A stretch of DNA of 12,950 nt, taken from positions 1-12,950 of the forward strand of contig VBAU01000243.1 of the NCBI GenBank assembly GCA_005883855.1, written 5' to 3'. Position numbers and translations under genes: made by a program. The DNA comes from Bacteroidota bacterium. Lineage in GTDB: Bacteria; Bacteroidota; Bacteroidia; Chitinophagales; Chitinophagaceae. This document shows, piece by piece, positions 1 to 7,551 of the stretch (its first letter is position 1; each line of letters begins with the position of its first letter). Under the pieces are notes generated by a model. It saw only the letters and a program-made list of their open reading frames with translations, had not been told where the DNA came from and did no database searches.

Positions 1-3000
1 GGTTGGCAAAAGAACTGGATATCCAGGGGATCTATGAGCTGGTGGGCGAAAAGATGAGAGCGATATTCAAAGCGCAAATATTCGATATCGTCACATATGA
101 CAAGACCACTCAACTCATTGAGGACCGTTACGCGTACGAAAAAGGTGACCGAACACTGTTAGGCCCGAGACCTTTGAAGGGATTCAGGAAATATGTAATT
201 GACACCGGAAAACAGCTGGTAATAAATAGAGACCTGGAGAGCGAACGGTCAAAATATGACCAGGCGGTTATCATTGGCCGGGGAGCTAAATCAATTGTGT
301 TGGTTCCCTTGTTTGCAGGCGGCGAGGTGGCGGGAGTGATTAGTCTCCAAAACCTTGATGAAGAAAATGCATTTCCCGATTCAGATGTCAACTTGCTCAC
401 GACTCTTGCCAATAGTATGAGTGTGGCCCTGCAAAATGCACGGTTGTTTGACGAAACTAATCGTCTGTTAAAAGAAACTGAACAACGTACCGCGGAGCTT
501 GCCGTGATAAACAGTGTGCAGGAAGGGTTGGCGAAAGAGCTGGATATCCAGGCCATCTATACAATGGTGGGTGAAAGGATCCGCAGTCTTTTTGATGCGC
601 AGGTTGTCGCGATCGCCACGTTTAATCATGAAGAAGCGACGGAGAAATTTGAATATATGGTCGAAAAAGGGCAGCGCTATTACGCCAAGCCAAGATCATT
701 GGGTAAGCTGAGGCTTCACCTGATTCAATCCAAAAAGAAAATCGTTATCAATAAACAAGAGGAAGGGTATGCATGGTTTGGAACCGAAGTGATCCCTGGT
801 ACTGAGCCAATAAAATCGGCGGTATTCGTTCCATTAATGATAGGCGACAAGATCACCAGTTACGTCACACTCCAAAATATTGACAGGGAAAACGCATTTA
901 CAGAAGCCCATATCAGGTTGCTGGAAACCTTAGCCAACAGCATGAGTGTGGCGCTGGAAAATGCACGGTTGTTTGATGAAACCAATCGCCTACTCAAAGA
1001 GACTGAGCAACGCACCGCAGAGCTGGCAATCATCAATAGTGTGCAGGAAGGGCTTGCCTCCAAATTGGATATACAAGCCGTCTACGATCTTGTTGGAGAT
1101 AAGATCCGGGATGTGTTCGACACCCAAGGCATTTCAATTTCTTACTACGATCGTGAAAAGAATTACATCACTAATCCCTATTATCTTTTCAAGGGGAAAA
1201 GAATTTACGAACAGGGATTTGAATTGGGAAAAGGTCTCACCTCTCACATCATTCAAACCGGGCAGCCTCTTCTAATTAACGAGAATGCCGTGAAGCGCTA
1301 TAAAGAGCTGGGTGCTGTGTTTGCACCATCAGAAACGGATGATGCAGCAAAATCCTGGTTAGGTGTGCCCCTTATGTCGGGCGGAGAGGTAAATGGAACC
1401 ATTCGGCTGGAGAACTATGAAAAAGAATTTGCCTATAGCGAATCGGACGTTTCTCTTTTGCAAACATTGGCAAATAGCATGAGTGTTGCGTTAGAGAATG
1501 CGCGCCTGTTTGATGAAACAAATCGCTTGCTGAAAGAAACGGAACAACGTAAGGCAGAGCTGGCCGTGATCAATAGTGTTCAGGAAGGACTTGCTCACGA
1601 GCTGGATATGCATGGCATTTACAATCTTGTTGGAGACAGGGTGCAAAATCTCTTCCACACCCACGCCGTAATAATTGCCAGCTTTGACTTTGCGAACAAC
1701 ACGGAACACTTTAATTATGCATTTGAAAATGGACAAAAATGGGACTTGGAGTCGAGGCCAATAAATAAACTTCGTCAATTACTCATCGAGAAAAAGCAAA
1801 CGATTTACATAAACACGGAGGAAAAAGCACGAACTGAATACGGGATCGTGGCGATAGGAGACACAGAAATGCCTAGGTCGCTGATGTTTGTTCCTCTGTT
1901 GACCGGGAACAATGTCAAGGGTTATGTCAGCATCCAGAATGTAGATAAGGAATATGCATTTAATGAATCCGACATACGGCTACTTGAAACCTTAGCAAAC
2001 AGCATGAGTGTCGCATTGGAAAATGCGCGGCTGTTTGATGAAACGAACCGGTTATTAAAAGAAACTGAACAACGCACCACCGAACTTGGCTTAATCAATA
2101 GTGTACAGGAAGGCTTGGCCAAAGAACTTGACATGCAGGGAATTTATGAACTAGTTGGCGACAGGCTTTGCAGTTTGTTCCCGGGTACGCAAACGCTGGT
2201 CATCCGAACATTTGATCATGAAACCGGGATTGAACATTTTCAGTATGCTATTGAGAAAGGAGTGCGTTTTCCAATAGAACCGCGACCATTGAACTGGAGT
2301 AGCAAAGAACTTATAGCAACCAAGAGAGCTTTGGATATTCGTGAAAGCTATGCGGAAACTGCAAAAAGTCACGGAGGAGCTGGCGTTACATATGGTCAGC
2401 CCCCCAAGTCGGCGATTTTTGTGCCGATCATAATGGGTGATGTGGTAAAAGGGTCTGTGAGTTTGCAAAATGTCGACAAAGAACATGCATTCAGCGATAC
2501 AGATGTGCGTTTGCTCACAACTATCACAAACAGTATGAGCGTTGCCATTGAAAATGCACGTCTGTTTGATGAGACGAATCGCTTGCTTGCCGAAGCGAAA
2601 CAAAGAGCGACTGAGTTGGCAACAGTCAATAATATTAGTAAGGCACTAGCATCGCAATTGGACGCAGACGAGTTGATTCAGTTTGTGGGCGACCAGATGA
2701 AAGACCTGTTCAGAGCAAATATTGTGTATCTCGCATTGTTGAATCAAAAAACAAATGTCATTCATTTCCCGTACCAATTTGGGGATGAAATGAACCCACT
2801 AAAATTAGGAGAAGGCCTCACTTCAAAAATTATCGTTTCGGGAGAACCGCTGCTGATCAATAAAGATATTGCAGAGCTCCGGCAGCAACTCGGTGTTACC
2901 AGGATTGGAAAGGCAGCGGCGTCTTATTTGGGCGTTCCCATACCCGTTGGTGATGAGATTATCGGTGTGTTGAGTGTTCAAAGTACAGAACATGAAAACA

Positions 3001-4556
3001 GCTTTAATGACAGTGATCTGCGCCTATTGTCAACCATAGCCGCCTCCGTGGGCGTTGCGCTGAATAATGCTACGTTATTTGAAGATGTTAAGCAAGCTAA
3101 AATGGAAGCAGAGGCTGCCACGAAAGCTGCCGAAAAGGCCAACGAAGCTAAGAGTGCTTTCCTTTCTACGGTCAGTCACGAATTAAGAACTCCACTTACG
3201 TCGGTGTTAGGTTTTGCTAAGATCATCCGTAAGCGATTGGACGAAAAAATATTTCCTACAGTAGAAAAGAGTCCAAAAGCGCAAAAGACAATTTCACAAA
3301 TTTCTGAGAACTTAAATGTGGTCGTCTCGGAAGGAGAAAGGCTCACGCATTTGATAAACGATGTGCTGGATTTGGCCAAGATCGAAGCAGGTAAAATGGA
3401 ATGGAATATGGAAGACGTTACGCTGGCAGAAGTGGCCCAAAGAGCCATTGCCGCGACCGCTGCATTATTTGATAACAAAAACCTGGACCTTGAAAAAAAT
3501 ATCCAGACTCATCTTCCTCCTATTACCGGTGATCGAGATAAACTCATCCAGGTGATGGTTAATCTCATTTCGAATTCAGTAAAATTCACTCCCAAGGGTA
3601 AGGTAACCTGCAAAGTATCTCGCAAAAAAAATGAGATCATTGTCAGCGTTTCCGACACGGGAATCGGCATTGCAGCAGAGGACCACGCGGCTGTGTTCGA
3701 GCAATTCAAACAAGTTGGAGACACACTCACCGACAAACCTAAAGGAACCGGCTTGGGATTACCTATTTGCAAGGAGATCGTCGAACATCACGGAGGACGA
3801 ATTTGGGTAGAGAGTGAATTAGGTAACGGGAGCACATTTTCATTTGCATTGCCGGTCACAAAGACGGGCGCGCCGAAACCTATTCACATTGACGATCTCA
3901 TAAAAAGGCTCAAAGAACAAGTCAGTCACTCGCAACTTGCTAGCAAAGGAAATGCTGCAAGAGTGTTGATAGTTGACGACGACGATTCTATTCGCTCGCT
4001 GCTCGAGCAGGAACTCGGCGATGCCGGTTACCTGATCGATGAAGCGAGCAATGGGAAAGAAGCGTTGGCTAAAGTACGGGCCAACAAACCCGACCTGATA
4101 ATCCTTGATGTGATGATGCCTGAAATGAATGGGTTTGATGTGGCCGCCGTTTTGAAAAACGATCCGCAGACGATGGATATTCCTATCATCGTGCTTTCGA
4201 TTGTGCAAGACAAGGCGCGAGGATTCAGAATTGGTGTCGACAGGTATCTTACCAAACCGATCGACACGGGGCTTTTGTTTAATGAGATTGGTAGCTTGCT
4301 TGAACAAGGCAAGTCAAAAAAGAAGGTAATGATTGTGGACGAAGATTCTGGTACTGTCAATACCCTGACTGAGGTTCTTAAGACAAGAGGATATGCTGTG
4401 ACGGAGTCAAATGGAAAAGAGCTGTTTGAAAACGCGGTGGCGAGCCAACCAGATATTATTATCATGAATTCAATTCTTTCTGGTAAGCAGGACATCGTGC
4501 AGACACTAAGATTCGAAAAGGGATTGGAAAACGTTTTGTTTCTCGTTTACCAATAA
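1..4556 (+). CDS. Multi-GAF hybrid sensor histidine kinase, 5' partial
   Basis: This is the C-terminal 1517+ residues of a cytoplasmic-looking hybrid kinase. The apparent TTG start at base 3 is not a real start: it is the Leu of the recurring EGLAKELD linker, so the gene enters from the left edge (reading frame begins at base 3). Residues counted from that Leu: six GAF domains (about 1-134, 184-309, 359-488, 538-663, 713-840, 890-1018), HisKA with phospho-acceptor His1059 in SHELRTPL, HATPase with N-box Asn1187/Asn1191, G1 Asp1218 (DTGIGI) and G2 GTGLGL at 1248-1253, an intact receiver (acidic cluster 1325-1328, phospho-Asp1369, Lys1418), and a short second receiver-like end (1440-1517) with Asn1489 at the acceptor position. 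No membrane segment is visible in this part. By family knowledge it autophosphorylates at His and passes phosphate to the fused receiver. The ligands of the GAF domains cannot be told. The gene heads a run with a receiver and a cyclase. Confidence 0.95.
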   Translation, partial: LAKELDIQGIYELVGEKMRAIFKAQIFDIVTYDKTTQLIEDRYAYEKGDRTLLGPRPLKGFRKYVIDTGKQLVINRDLESERSKYDQAVIIGRGAKSIVLVPLFAGGEVAGVISLQNLDEENAFPDSDVNLLTTLANSMSVALQNARLFDETNRLLKETEQRTAELAVINSVQEGLAKELDIQAIYTMVGERIRSLFDAQVVAIATFNHEEATEKFEYMVEKGQRYYAKPRSLGKLRLHLIQSKKKIVINKQEEGYAWFGTEVIPGTEPIKSAVFVPLMIGDKITSYVTLQNIDRENAFTEAHIRLLETLANSMSVALENARLFDETNRLLKETEQRTAELAIINSVQEGLASKLDIQAVYDLVGDKIRDVFDTQGISISYYDREKNYITNPYYLFKGKRIYEQGFELGKGLTSHIIQTGQPLLINENAVKRYKELGAVFAPSETDDAAKSWLGVPLMSGGEVNGTIRLENYEKEFAYSESDVSLLQTLANSMSVALENARLFDETNRLLKETEQRKAELAVINSVQEGLAHELDMHGIYNLVGDRVQNLFHTHAVIIASFDFANNTEHFNYAFENGQKWDLESRPINKLRQLLIEKKQTIYINTEEKARTEYGIVAIGDTEMPRSLMFVPLLTGNNVKGYVSIQNVDKEYAFNESDIRLLETLANSMSVALENARLFDETNRLLKETEQRTTELGLINSVQEGLAKELDMQGIYELVGDRLCSLFPGTQTLVIRTFDHETGIEHFQYAIEKGVRFPIEPRPLNWSSKELIATKRALDIRESYAETAKSHGGAGVTYGQPPKSAIFVPIIMGDVVKGSVSLQNVDKEHAFSDTDVRLLTTITNSMSVAIENARLFDETNRLLAEAKQRATELATVNNISKALASQLDADELIQFVGDQMKDLFRANIVYLALLNQKTNVIHFPYQFGDEMNPLKLGEGLTSKIIVSGEPLLINKDIAELRQQLGVTRIGKAAASYLGVPIPVGDEIIGVLSVQSTEHENSFNDSDLRLLSTIAASVGVALNNATLFEDVKQAKMEAEAATKAAEKANEAKSAFLSTVSHELRTPLTSVLGFAKIIRKRLDEKIFPTVEKSPKAQKTISQISENLNVVVSEGERLTHLINDVLDLAKIEAGKMEWNMEDVTLAEVAQRAIAATAALFDNKNLDLEKNIQTHLPPITGDRDKLIQVMVNLISNSVKFTPKGKVTCKVSRKKNEIIVSVSDTGIGIAAEDHAAVFEQFKQVGDTLTDKPKGTGLGLPICKEIVEHHGGRIWVESELGNGSTFSFALPVTKTGAPKPIHIDDLIKRLKEQVSHSQLASKGNAARVLIVDDDDSIRSLLEQELGDAGYLIDEASNGKEALAKVRANKPDLIILDVMMPEMNGFDVAAVLKNDPQTMDIPIIVLSIVQDKARGFRIGVDRYLTKPIDTGLLFNEIGSLLEQGKSKKKVMIVDEDSGTVNTLTEVLKTRGYAVTESNGKELFENAVASQPDIIIMNSILSGKQDIVQTLRFEKGLENVLFLVYQ
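405..2669 (+). repeat. Five copies of a conserved inter-GAF linker within a tandem GAF array
   Basis: A 49-codon segment recurs at 405-551, 930-1076, 1467-1613, 1992-2138 and 2523-2669. It runs from LANSMSVALENARLFDE through TNRLLKETEQR to INSVQEGLA and LD. Copies 1-4 are almost identical in protein; copy 5 (before the last GAF) has drifted. The repeat period, from linker Leu to linker Leu, is 175, 175, 179, 175 and 177 codons. Copies differ mostly at synonymous positions (for example cgtctgtta against cgcctactc, both RLL), so the protein sequence, not the DNA, appears to be conserved. The GAF cores between linkers are much more divergent. The heptad-friendly sequence suggests a signalling helix or coiled coil joining successive GAF domains in a parallel dimer (inference). 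Confidence 0.9.
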
Positions 4557-4587
4557 ACAAATAAATCTTAATGATTAACACAAAAAC

Positions 4588-4968
4588 ATGGAGAAAAAAA
4601 TCTTAATCGTAGACGATGAAGCGCACATCCGTATGCTAATTGGGCAAACACTTGAAGAACTCGAAGATGAAGGCGTTGAGTTCTTAACGGCTGACAATGG
4701 TGCATCGGCACTCGAGCTGATTCAATCCGAAAAACCGAACCTGGTTTTCCTGGATGTGATGATGCCTAAAATGAATGGCATGGATGTTTGCCAAAAAGTA
4801 AAAAAAGAATTAGCCATTAATGATGTGTACATCATTTTACTCACCGCAAAGGGACAAGAACTTGACAGGCAACGCGGGCAGGAAGTAGGGGCTGATGTGT
4901 ATATGACGAAGCCTTTTGATCCCGAGGTGCTTCTTTCCAAAGCCAGGGAAGTGCTCGAACTAGATTAG
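4588..4968 (+). CDS. Stand-alone CheY-like response regulator receiver
   Basis: A 126-residue single-domain receiver with no output domain. The acidic pocket is Asp9-Asp10 (VDDE), the phospho-acceptor is Asp56 (FLDVMMP), the switch Thr is Thr86 (LLTAKG) and the conserved Lys is Lys108 (TKPF), so it should be phosphorylatable. The length matches the family. The ATG lies 31 bp after the kinase stop and 38 bp before the cyclase start, on the same strand, so co-transcription is likely. Lacking an output domain, it probably acts by protein-protein contact or as a phosphate shuttle between the hybrid kinase and another partner; the adjacent cyclase is the obvious candidate, but that is inference. 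There is no clear Shine-Dalgarno; the leader is A-rich, as is common in Bacteroidota. Confidence 0.95.
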   Translation: MEKKILIVDDEAHIRMLIGQTLEELEDEGVEFLTADNGASALELIQSEKPNLVFLDVMMPKMNGMDVCQKVKKELAINDVYIILLTAKGQELDRQRGQEVGADVYMTKPFDPEVLLSKAREVLELD

Positions 4969-5006
4969 TAATTTTTTAACGGAAATATTTTATAGTACAA
5001 GCTATC

Positions 5007-6680
5007 ATGTCAAGAGTAAATTTAAAAAACGTTGTAGGAAAGAAGGCTGAAATTAATTCGGATATCCTCGTTCTCGCTAAGGAACTGAACATAGAAATCT
5101 GCGTTGAAGACCAAACCGGGAAAGTGCTTTATCCGCTTCCAGGCGATGTTTCAACATTCCCGATTAAGCTAGATGATGAACTTTTGGGATGGGTGAAAGG
5201 AGGCCCAAATGCTGTGATCATTGCCAATTTGCTGTCTCATTTAGCAGCCAAAGAGGCGGAGAAAAAAAACCTGGGGAATGAAGTCCTGAATCTTTACCAG
5301 GAACTAAATGTGATCTTTAATTTCTCGGAGAAATTGACGGAAACGATCGAGCCGGATGCTATAGCCCGAATTACATTGGAACAAGCAATGCATTCAATTT
5401 CTGCCGATGGTGGTATCATCGTGTTGTGGAATGACGATAAAGGCCAGCTAGAAATACCAGCCCAAGCCGGCGAATTGCTTTTCGACAAGGAAAAGATCAG
5501 AAAGAACACTTCTCTCCTGTTTAAAATTGCGTTTGGTGGACAATCTGAAATCATAAATGATTTTTCGGTGTTAAGAGAAAAAGGAATCATTGAAGCAGGG
5601 GTTCAATCACTGATGTATGCCGCGATGAAAGTGAAACACCGGATCATGGGGGCCATCATATTGGCAGGCAAGAAGGATGACCAGTTCTCCGCGGCGCGCT
5701 TAAAATTAATGATCACGCTGGCATTACAATCATCGGCGGCCATTGAGAGCGCAATGCTCTATGAGAAAAACATCAGGGAGGTAAAAGAAAGAGAAGAAGC
5801 TATACTACGGATCCATGAGGTGACGAAAAAATTTGTGCCCAACGAGTTCATTCGGTCCTTAGGAAAAAATGCCATCACCGAAGTGAGATTAGGGGACCAG
5901 GTCGAAAAAATAGTCACGGTGTTATTTACGGACATCAGAGACTTTACAACGCTTTCGGAAAACATGACCCCTGAAGAGAATTTCCATTTTGTTTCTTCAT
6001 TTAATGCCAGGCTCGGCCCGATCATAAGGGCCAATAGAGGTTTCATTAATCAATACCTGGGCGATTCTATAATGGCCATTTTCCCTGAAAGCCCCGAAGA
6101 TGCGCTTCATGCCGCTATCCATATGCAAAAAGCAATCTGTGAGCTGAATAATGAAAGGATAGGAAAAGGTCTCCCCATTATCAAAGCAGGGATTGGTATG
6201 CACACAGGTCCCCTCATCATGGGTATAACGGGTGATGAATCCAGGATGGACGCCGCTACAATTTCCGATACCGTTAATACGGCTTCAAGAATTGAGAGCC
6301 TGACAAAATATTATAAGTCGCCGCTGCTGCTAAGCGCGGAAACGCAACAACATTTAAACGGACATTATAAATTCCACCTGCGGCAACTAGGAAGTGTTCG
6401 ATTGAAAGGGAAACATAATTTATTGAGTATTGTTGAATGCATTAATGGATTTGAACAACTGGAGTTTGAAAAAAAATTGTCAACTCTCTCCTACTTTGAT
6501 GAGGCTATGCGTTGTTATCGCGAACAGCATTTCGAGAATGCCATCATAATATTTCAGCAGATACTTGCCACGGATCCAACCGACCAGACGGCAAAATTCT
6601 TCATGGAAAATGCTTCCAGGTTTATGCGACACGGAGTTCCCGAAAACTGGACGGGCGCGGAAGAAATGTTAACCAAATAA
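5007..6680 (+). CDS. GAF-domain class III adenylate/guanylate cyclase
   Basis: A 557-residue soluble cyclase expected to make cAMP or cGMP from the nucleoside triphosphate. Order of parts: a small N-terminal region (1-95) ending in a helical EKKNLGNEVLNLYQEL stretch; a GAF domain (about 105-255); a short coiled-coil linker (252-272); the catalytic domain (about 300-475) with metal-binding Asp309 (LFTDIRDF) and Asp353 (LGDSIMAIF) and transition-state Asn424 and Arg428 (NTASR); and a helical, TPR-like tail (about 490-535) ending in VPENWTG, as seen in many multidomain bacterial cyclases. The usual purine-selecting Lys and Thr are replaced here by Gln349 and Ala417, by my hand alignment, so ATP or GTP preference is uncertain. 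The catalytic metal and ribose/phosphate residues are intact, so I expect activity. Third in a same-strand run after the kinase and receiver. Confidence 0.93.
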   Translation: MSRVNLKNVVGKKAEINSDILVLAKELNIEICVEDQTGKVLYPLPGDVSTFPIKLDDELLGWVKGGPNAVIIANLLSHLAAKEAEKKNLGNEVLNLYQELNVIFNFSEKLTETIEPDAIARITLEQAMHSISADGGIIVLWNDDKGQLEIPAQAGELLFDKEKIRKNTSLLFKIAFGGQSEIINDFSVLREKGIIEAGVQSLMYAAMKVKHRIMGAIILAGKKDDQFSAARLKLMITLALQSSAAIESAMLYEKNIREVKEREEAILRIHEVTKKFVPNEFIRSLGKNAITEVRLGDQVEKIVTVLFTDIRDFTTLSENMTPEENFHFVSSFNARLGPIIRANRGFINQYLGDSIMAIFPESPEDALHAAIHMQKAICELNNERIGKGLPIIKAGIGMHTGPLIMGITGDESRMDAATISDTVNTASRIESLTKYYKSPLLLSAETQQHLNGHYKFHLRQLGSVRLKGKHNLLSIVECINGFEQLEFEKKLSTLSYFDEAMRCYREQHFENAIIIFQQILATDPTDQTAKFFMENASRFMRHGVPENWTGAEEMLTK

Positions 6681-6719
6681 CCTATCACGGAATCTTGGTA
6701 GATTCGCCAAATTGTTTTT

Positions 6720-7220
6720 ATGGGAAATTATAACTGGCGTGAATTCGTCAAGCGGATTACCATACATGCACAACCGGGCGATATATATAATGCATGGACA
6801 ACACAAGAAGGTTTGGAAAGATGGTTTCTTCGCCTTGCTGAGTTCAGGACAGCGCGAGGCGTTTTGCGGAAAAGGAATGAGGCGATACAACAAGGAGATC
6901 GTTACAAGTGGCTATGGTTCGGCTACGATGACACATTTGCGGAAGAAAATGAGATTCTCTCGGTAAACGGAAAGGACCGATTCGAGTTCCTTTTCTCGGG
7001 CGGATGTCTCGTGACCGTCACAGTGCAGCAGGAAGACAGGGAAACCATTTGCGAACTCAGGCAGACGATGCCAATGGAAGACGAATCCGAGCAACGATAT
7101 TTTTTTATTGAGTGTGGAAAAGGATGGACATTTTATATGACCAATCTGAAGTCGATGCTCGAAGGGGACATTGATCTGAGAAATAAAAACAAGAACATAC
7201 AAAACGTGATTAACGCCTAG
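6720..7220 (+). CDS. AHSA1/SRPBCC (START-like) domain protein
   Basis: A 166-residue single-domain protein. The start ITIHAQPGDIYNAWTTQEGLERWF is split here as its pattern: a beta strand, then AWTTQ, then GLERWF, the classic opening of the AHSA1 branch of the Bet v1-like/SRPBCC fold. The end has a Trp-rich helix (GWTFYMTNLKSMLEG, about 135-149) followed by DLRNKN, also typical of the Bacteroidota members. The fold makes a hydrophobic cavity; ligand or partner is unknown (eukaryotic relatives activate Hsp90, which cannot be transferred to this protein). The ATG is 39 bp after the cyclase stop on the same strand, so it may be the last gene of the signalling run, though it could also be an unrelated passenger. 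Confidence 0.85.
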   Translation: MGNYNWREFVKRITIHAQPGDIYNAWTTQEGLERWFLRLAEFRTARGVLRKRNEAIQQGDRYKWLWFGYDDTFAEENEILSVNGKDRFEFLFSGGCLVTVTVQQEDRETICELRQTMPMEDESEQRYFFIECGKGWTFYMTNLKSMLEGDIDLRNKNKNIQNVINA

Positions 7221-7303
7221 CGATTCAGCTTCTAACTATAGATAGTCCCCATTAATCCTGATACCCGGCTACCACCTATCAGCTGGCCTCTTACCTAATG
7301 AAT

Positions 7304-7315
7304 ATTTGTACAAAT
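7304..7315. promoter_or_regulatory. Perfect 12-bp palindrome, possible operator
   Basis: ATTTGTACAAAT is a perfect dyad in the gap upstream of the small gene at 7552. The size fits a dimeric regulator half-site pair, but there is no second copy that I noticed nearby and no convincing promoter positioned against it. A chance palindrome in A/T-rich DNA is quite possible. Confidence 0.25.
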
Positions 7316-7464
7316 CATCCAGTGTGGACTGATTTTCAACTAGTAACAGAAAGTTTTTGTAATAAGGTTTTAAGGATGAAAAACCTTTGAAAAAAGCCTT
7401 AATTTTGGAATGATGCTTCGGTTCTTTCTACCTTATTAACCCCAAGTCGGAGTTCTCAAAGCTT

Positions 7465-7495
7465 CTCAACCCATTACATTCGCTCAACCCATTAC
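7465..7495. repeat. 13-bp direct repeat, 18-bp period
   Basis: CTCAACCCATTAC occurs at 7465-7477 and again at 7483-7495 with a 5-bp spacer. Both copies are exact. It lies 57 bp or more upstream of the start at 7552. Two copies one and a half to two helical turns apart could be a regulator binding pair, or a small tandem duplication left by replication slippage. Confidence 0.5.
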
Positions 7496-7542
7496 CTTTT
7501 GCTTACAACCCGGATGGAATTAATTGAATGAACGCCAAAAAA

Positions 7543-7547
7543 GGAGG
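7543..7547 (+). promoter_or_regulatory. Shine-Dalgarno that selects start 7552
   Basis: AAGGAGG sits directly before ATG 7552, with 4 nt between GGAGG and the start. This is stronger than the leader of the other genes here, and it lies inside the coding frame if the upstream ATG 7528 were used. It therefore argues for initiation at 7552. Confidence 0.6.
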
Positions 7548-7551
7548 AAGT

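Larger units (their letters stand above)
7236..7502 (-). pseudogene. Possible decayed reading frame on the minus strand
   Basis: Reading the minus strand in one frame from 7502 down to 7236 gives 89 codons interrupted only by TAG at 7428-7430 and 7269-7271 and ended by TAG at 7236-7238. The middle piece (52 codons, 7272-7427) reads like ordinary protein, for example FFKGFSSLKPYYKNF and LYKYSLGKRPADRW. There is no ATG in the frame and no upstream signal. A 52-codon open stretch can occur by chance in one of six frames, so this is weak. If real, it would be a remnant in which CAG codons became TAG. I do not recognise a family. Confidence 0.2.
7221..7527. other. 307-bp gap without a confident gene
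   Basis: No confident gene is seen. It contains a perfect 12-bp palindrome (7304-7315), an 8-bp inverted repeat with 8-nt loop (7364-7371 with 7380-7387, AAGGTTTT/AAAACCTT) not followed by a T-run, a 13-bp direct repeat (7465-7477, 7483-7495), and one exact match to the -7 element TAnnTTTG (7400-7407, plus strand) lacking a TTG at the proper upstream distance. A decayed-looking reading frame runs through most of it on the minus strand (see the separate entry). It is the natural place for the 3' end of the signalling transcript and the promoter of the next small gene. Confidence 0.6.

Noticed and set aside
128..2629. Several similar open frames on the minus strand opposite the GAF array
   Set aside because: They look alike only because they lie opposite copies of the conserved linker; the plus-strand kinase frame is clearly the coding one.
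405..2669. Regularly spaced repeats that might suggest a repeat-array element such as CRISPR
   Set aside because: The units are 147 bp, in frame, with a period of about 525-537 bp, and encode protein linkers between GAF domains.
4557..4587. A frameshift that would restore the missing end of the second receiver
   Set aside because: The 31 bp after the stop are A/T-rich with stops in the frames checked and show no receiver-like sequence before the next ATG.
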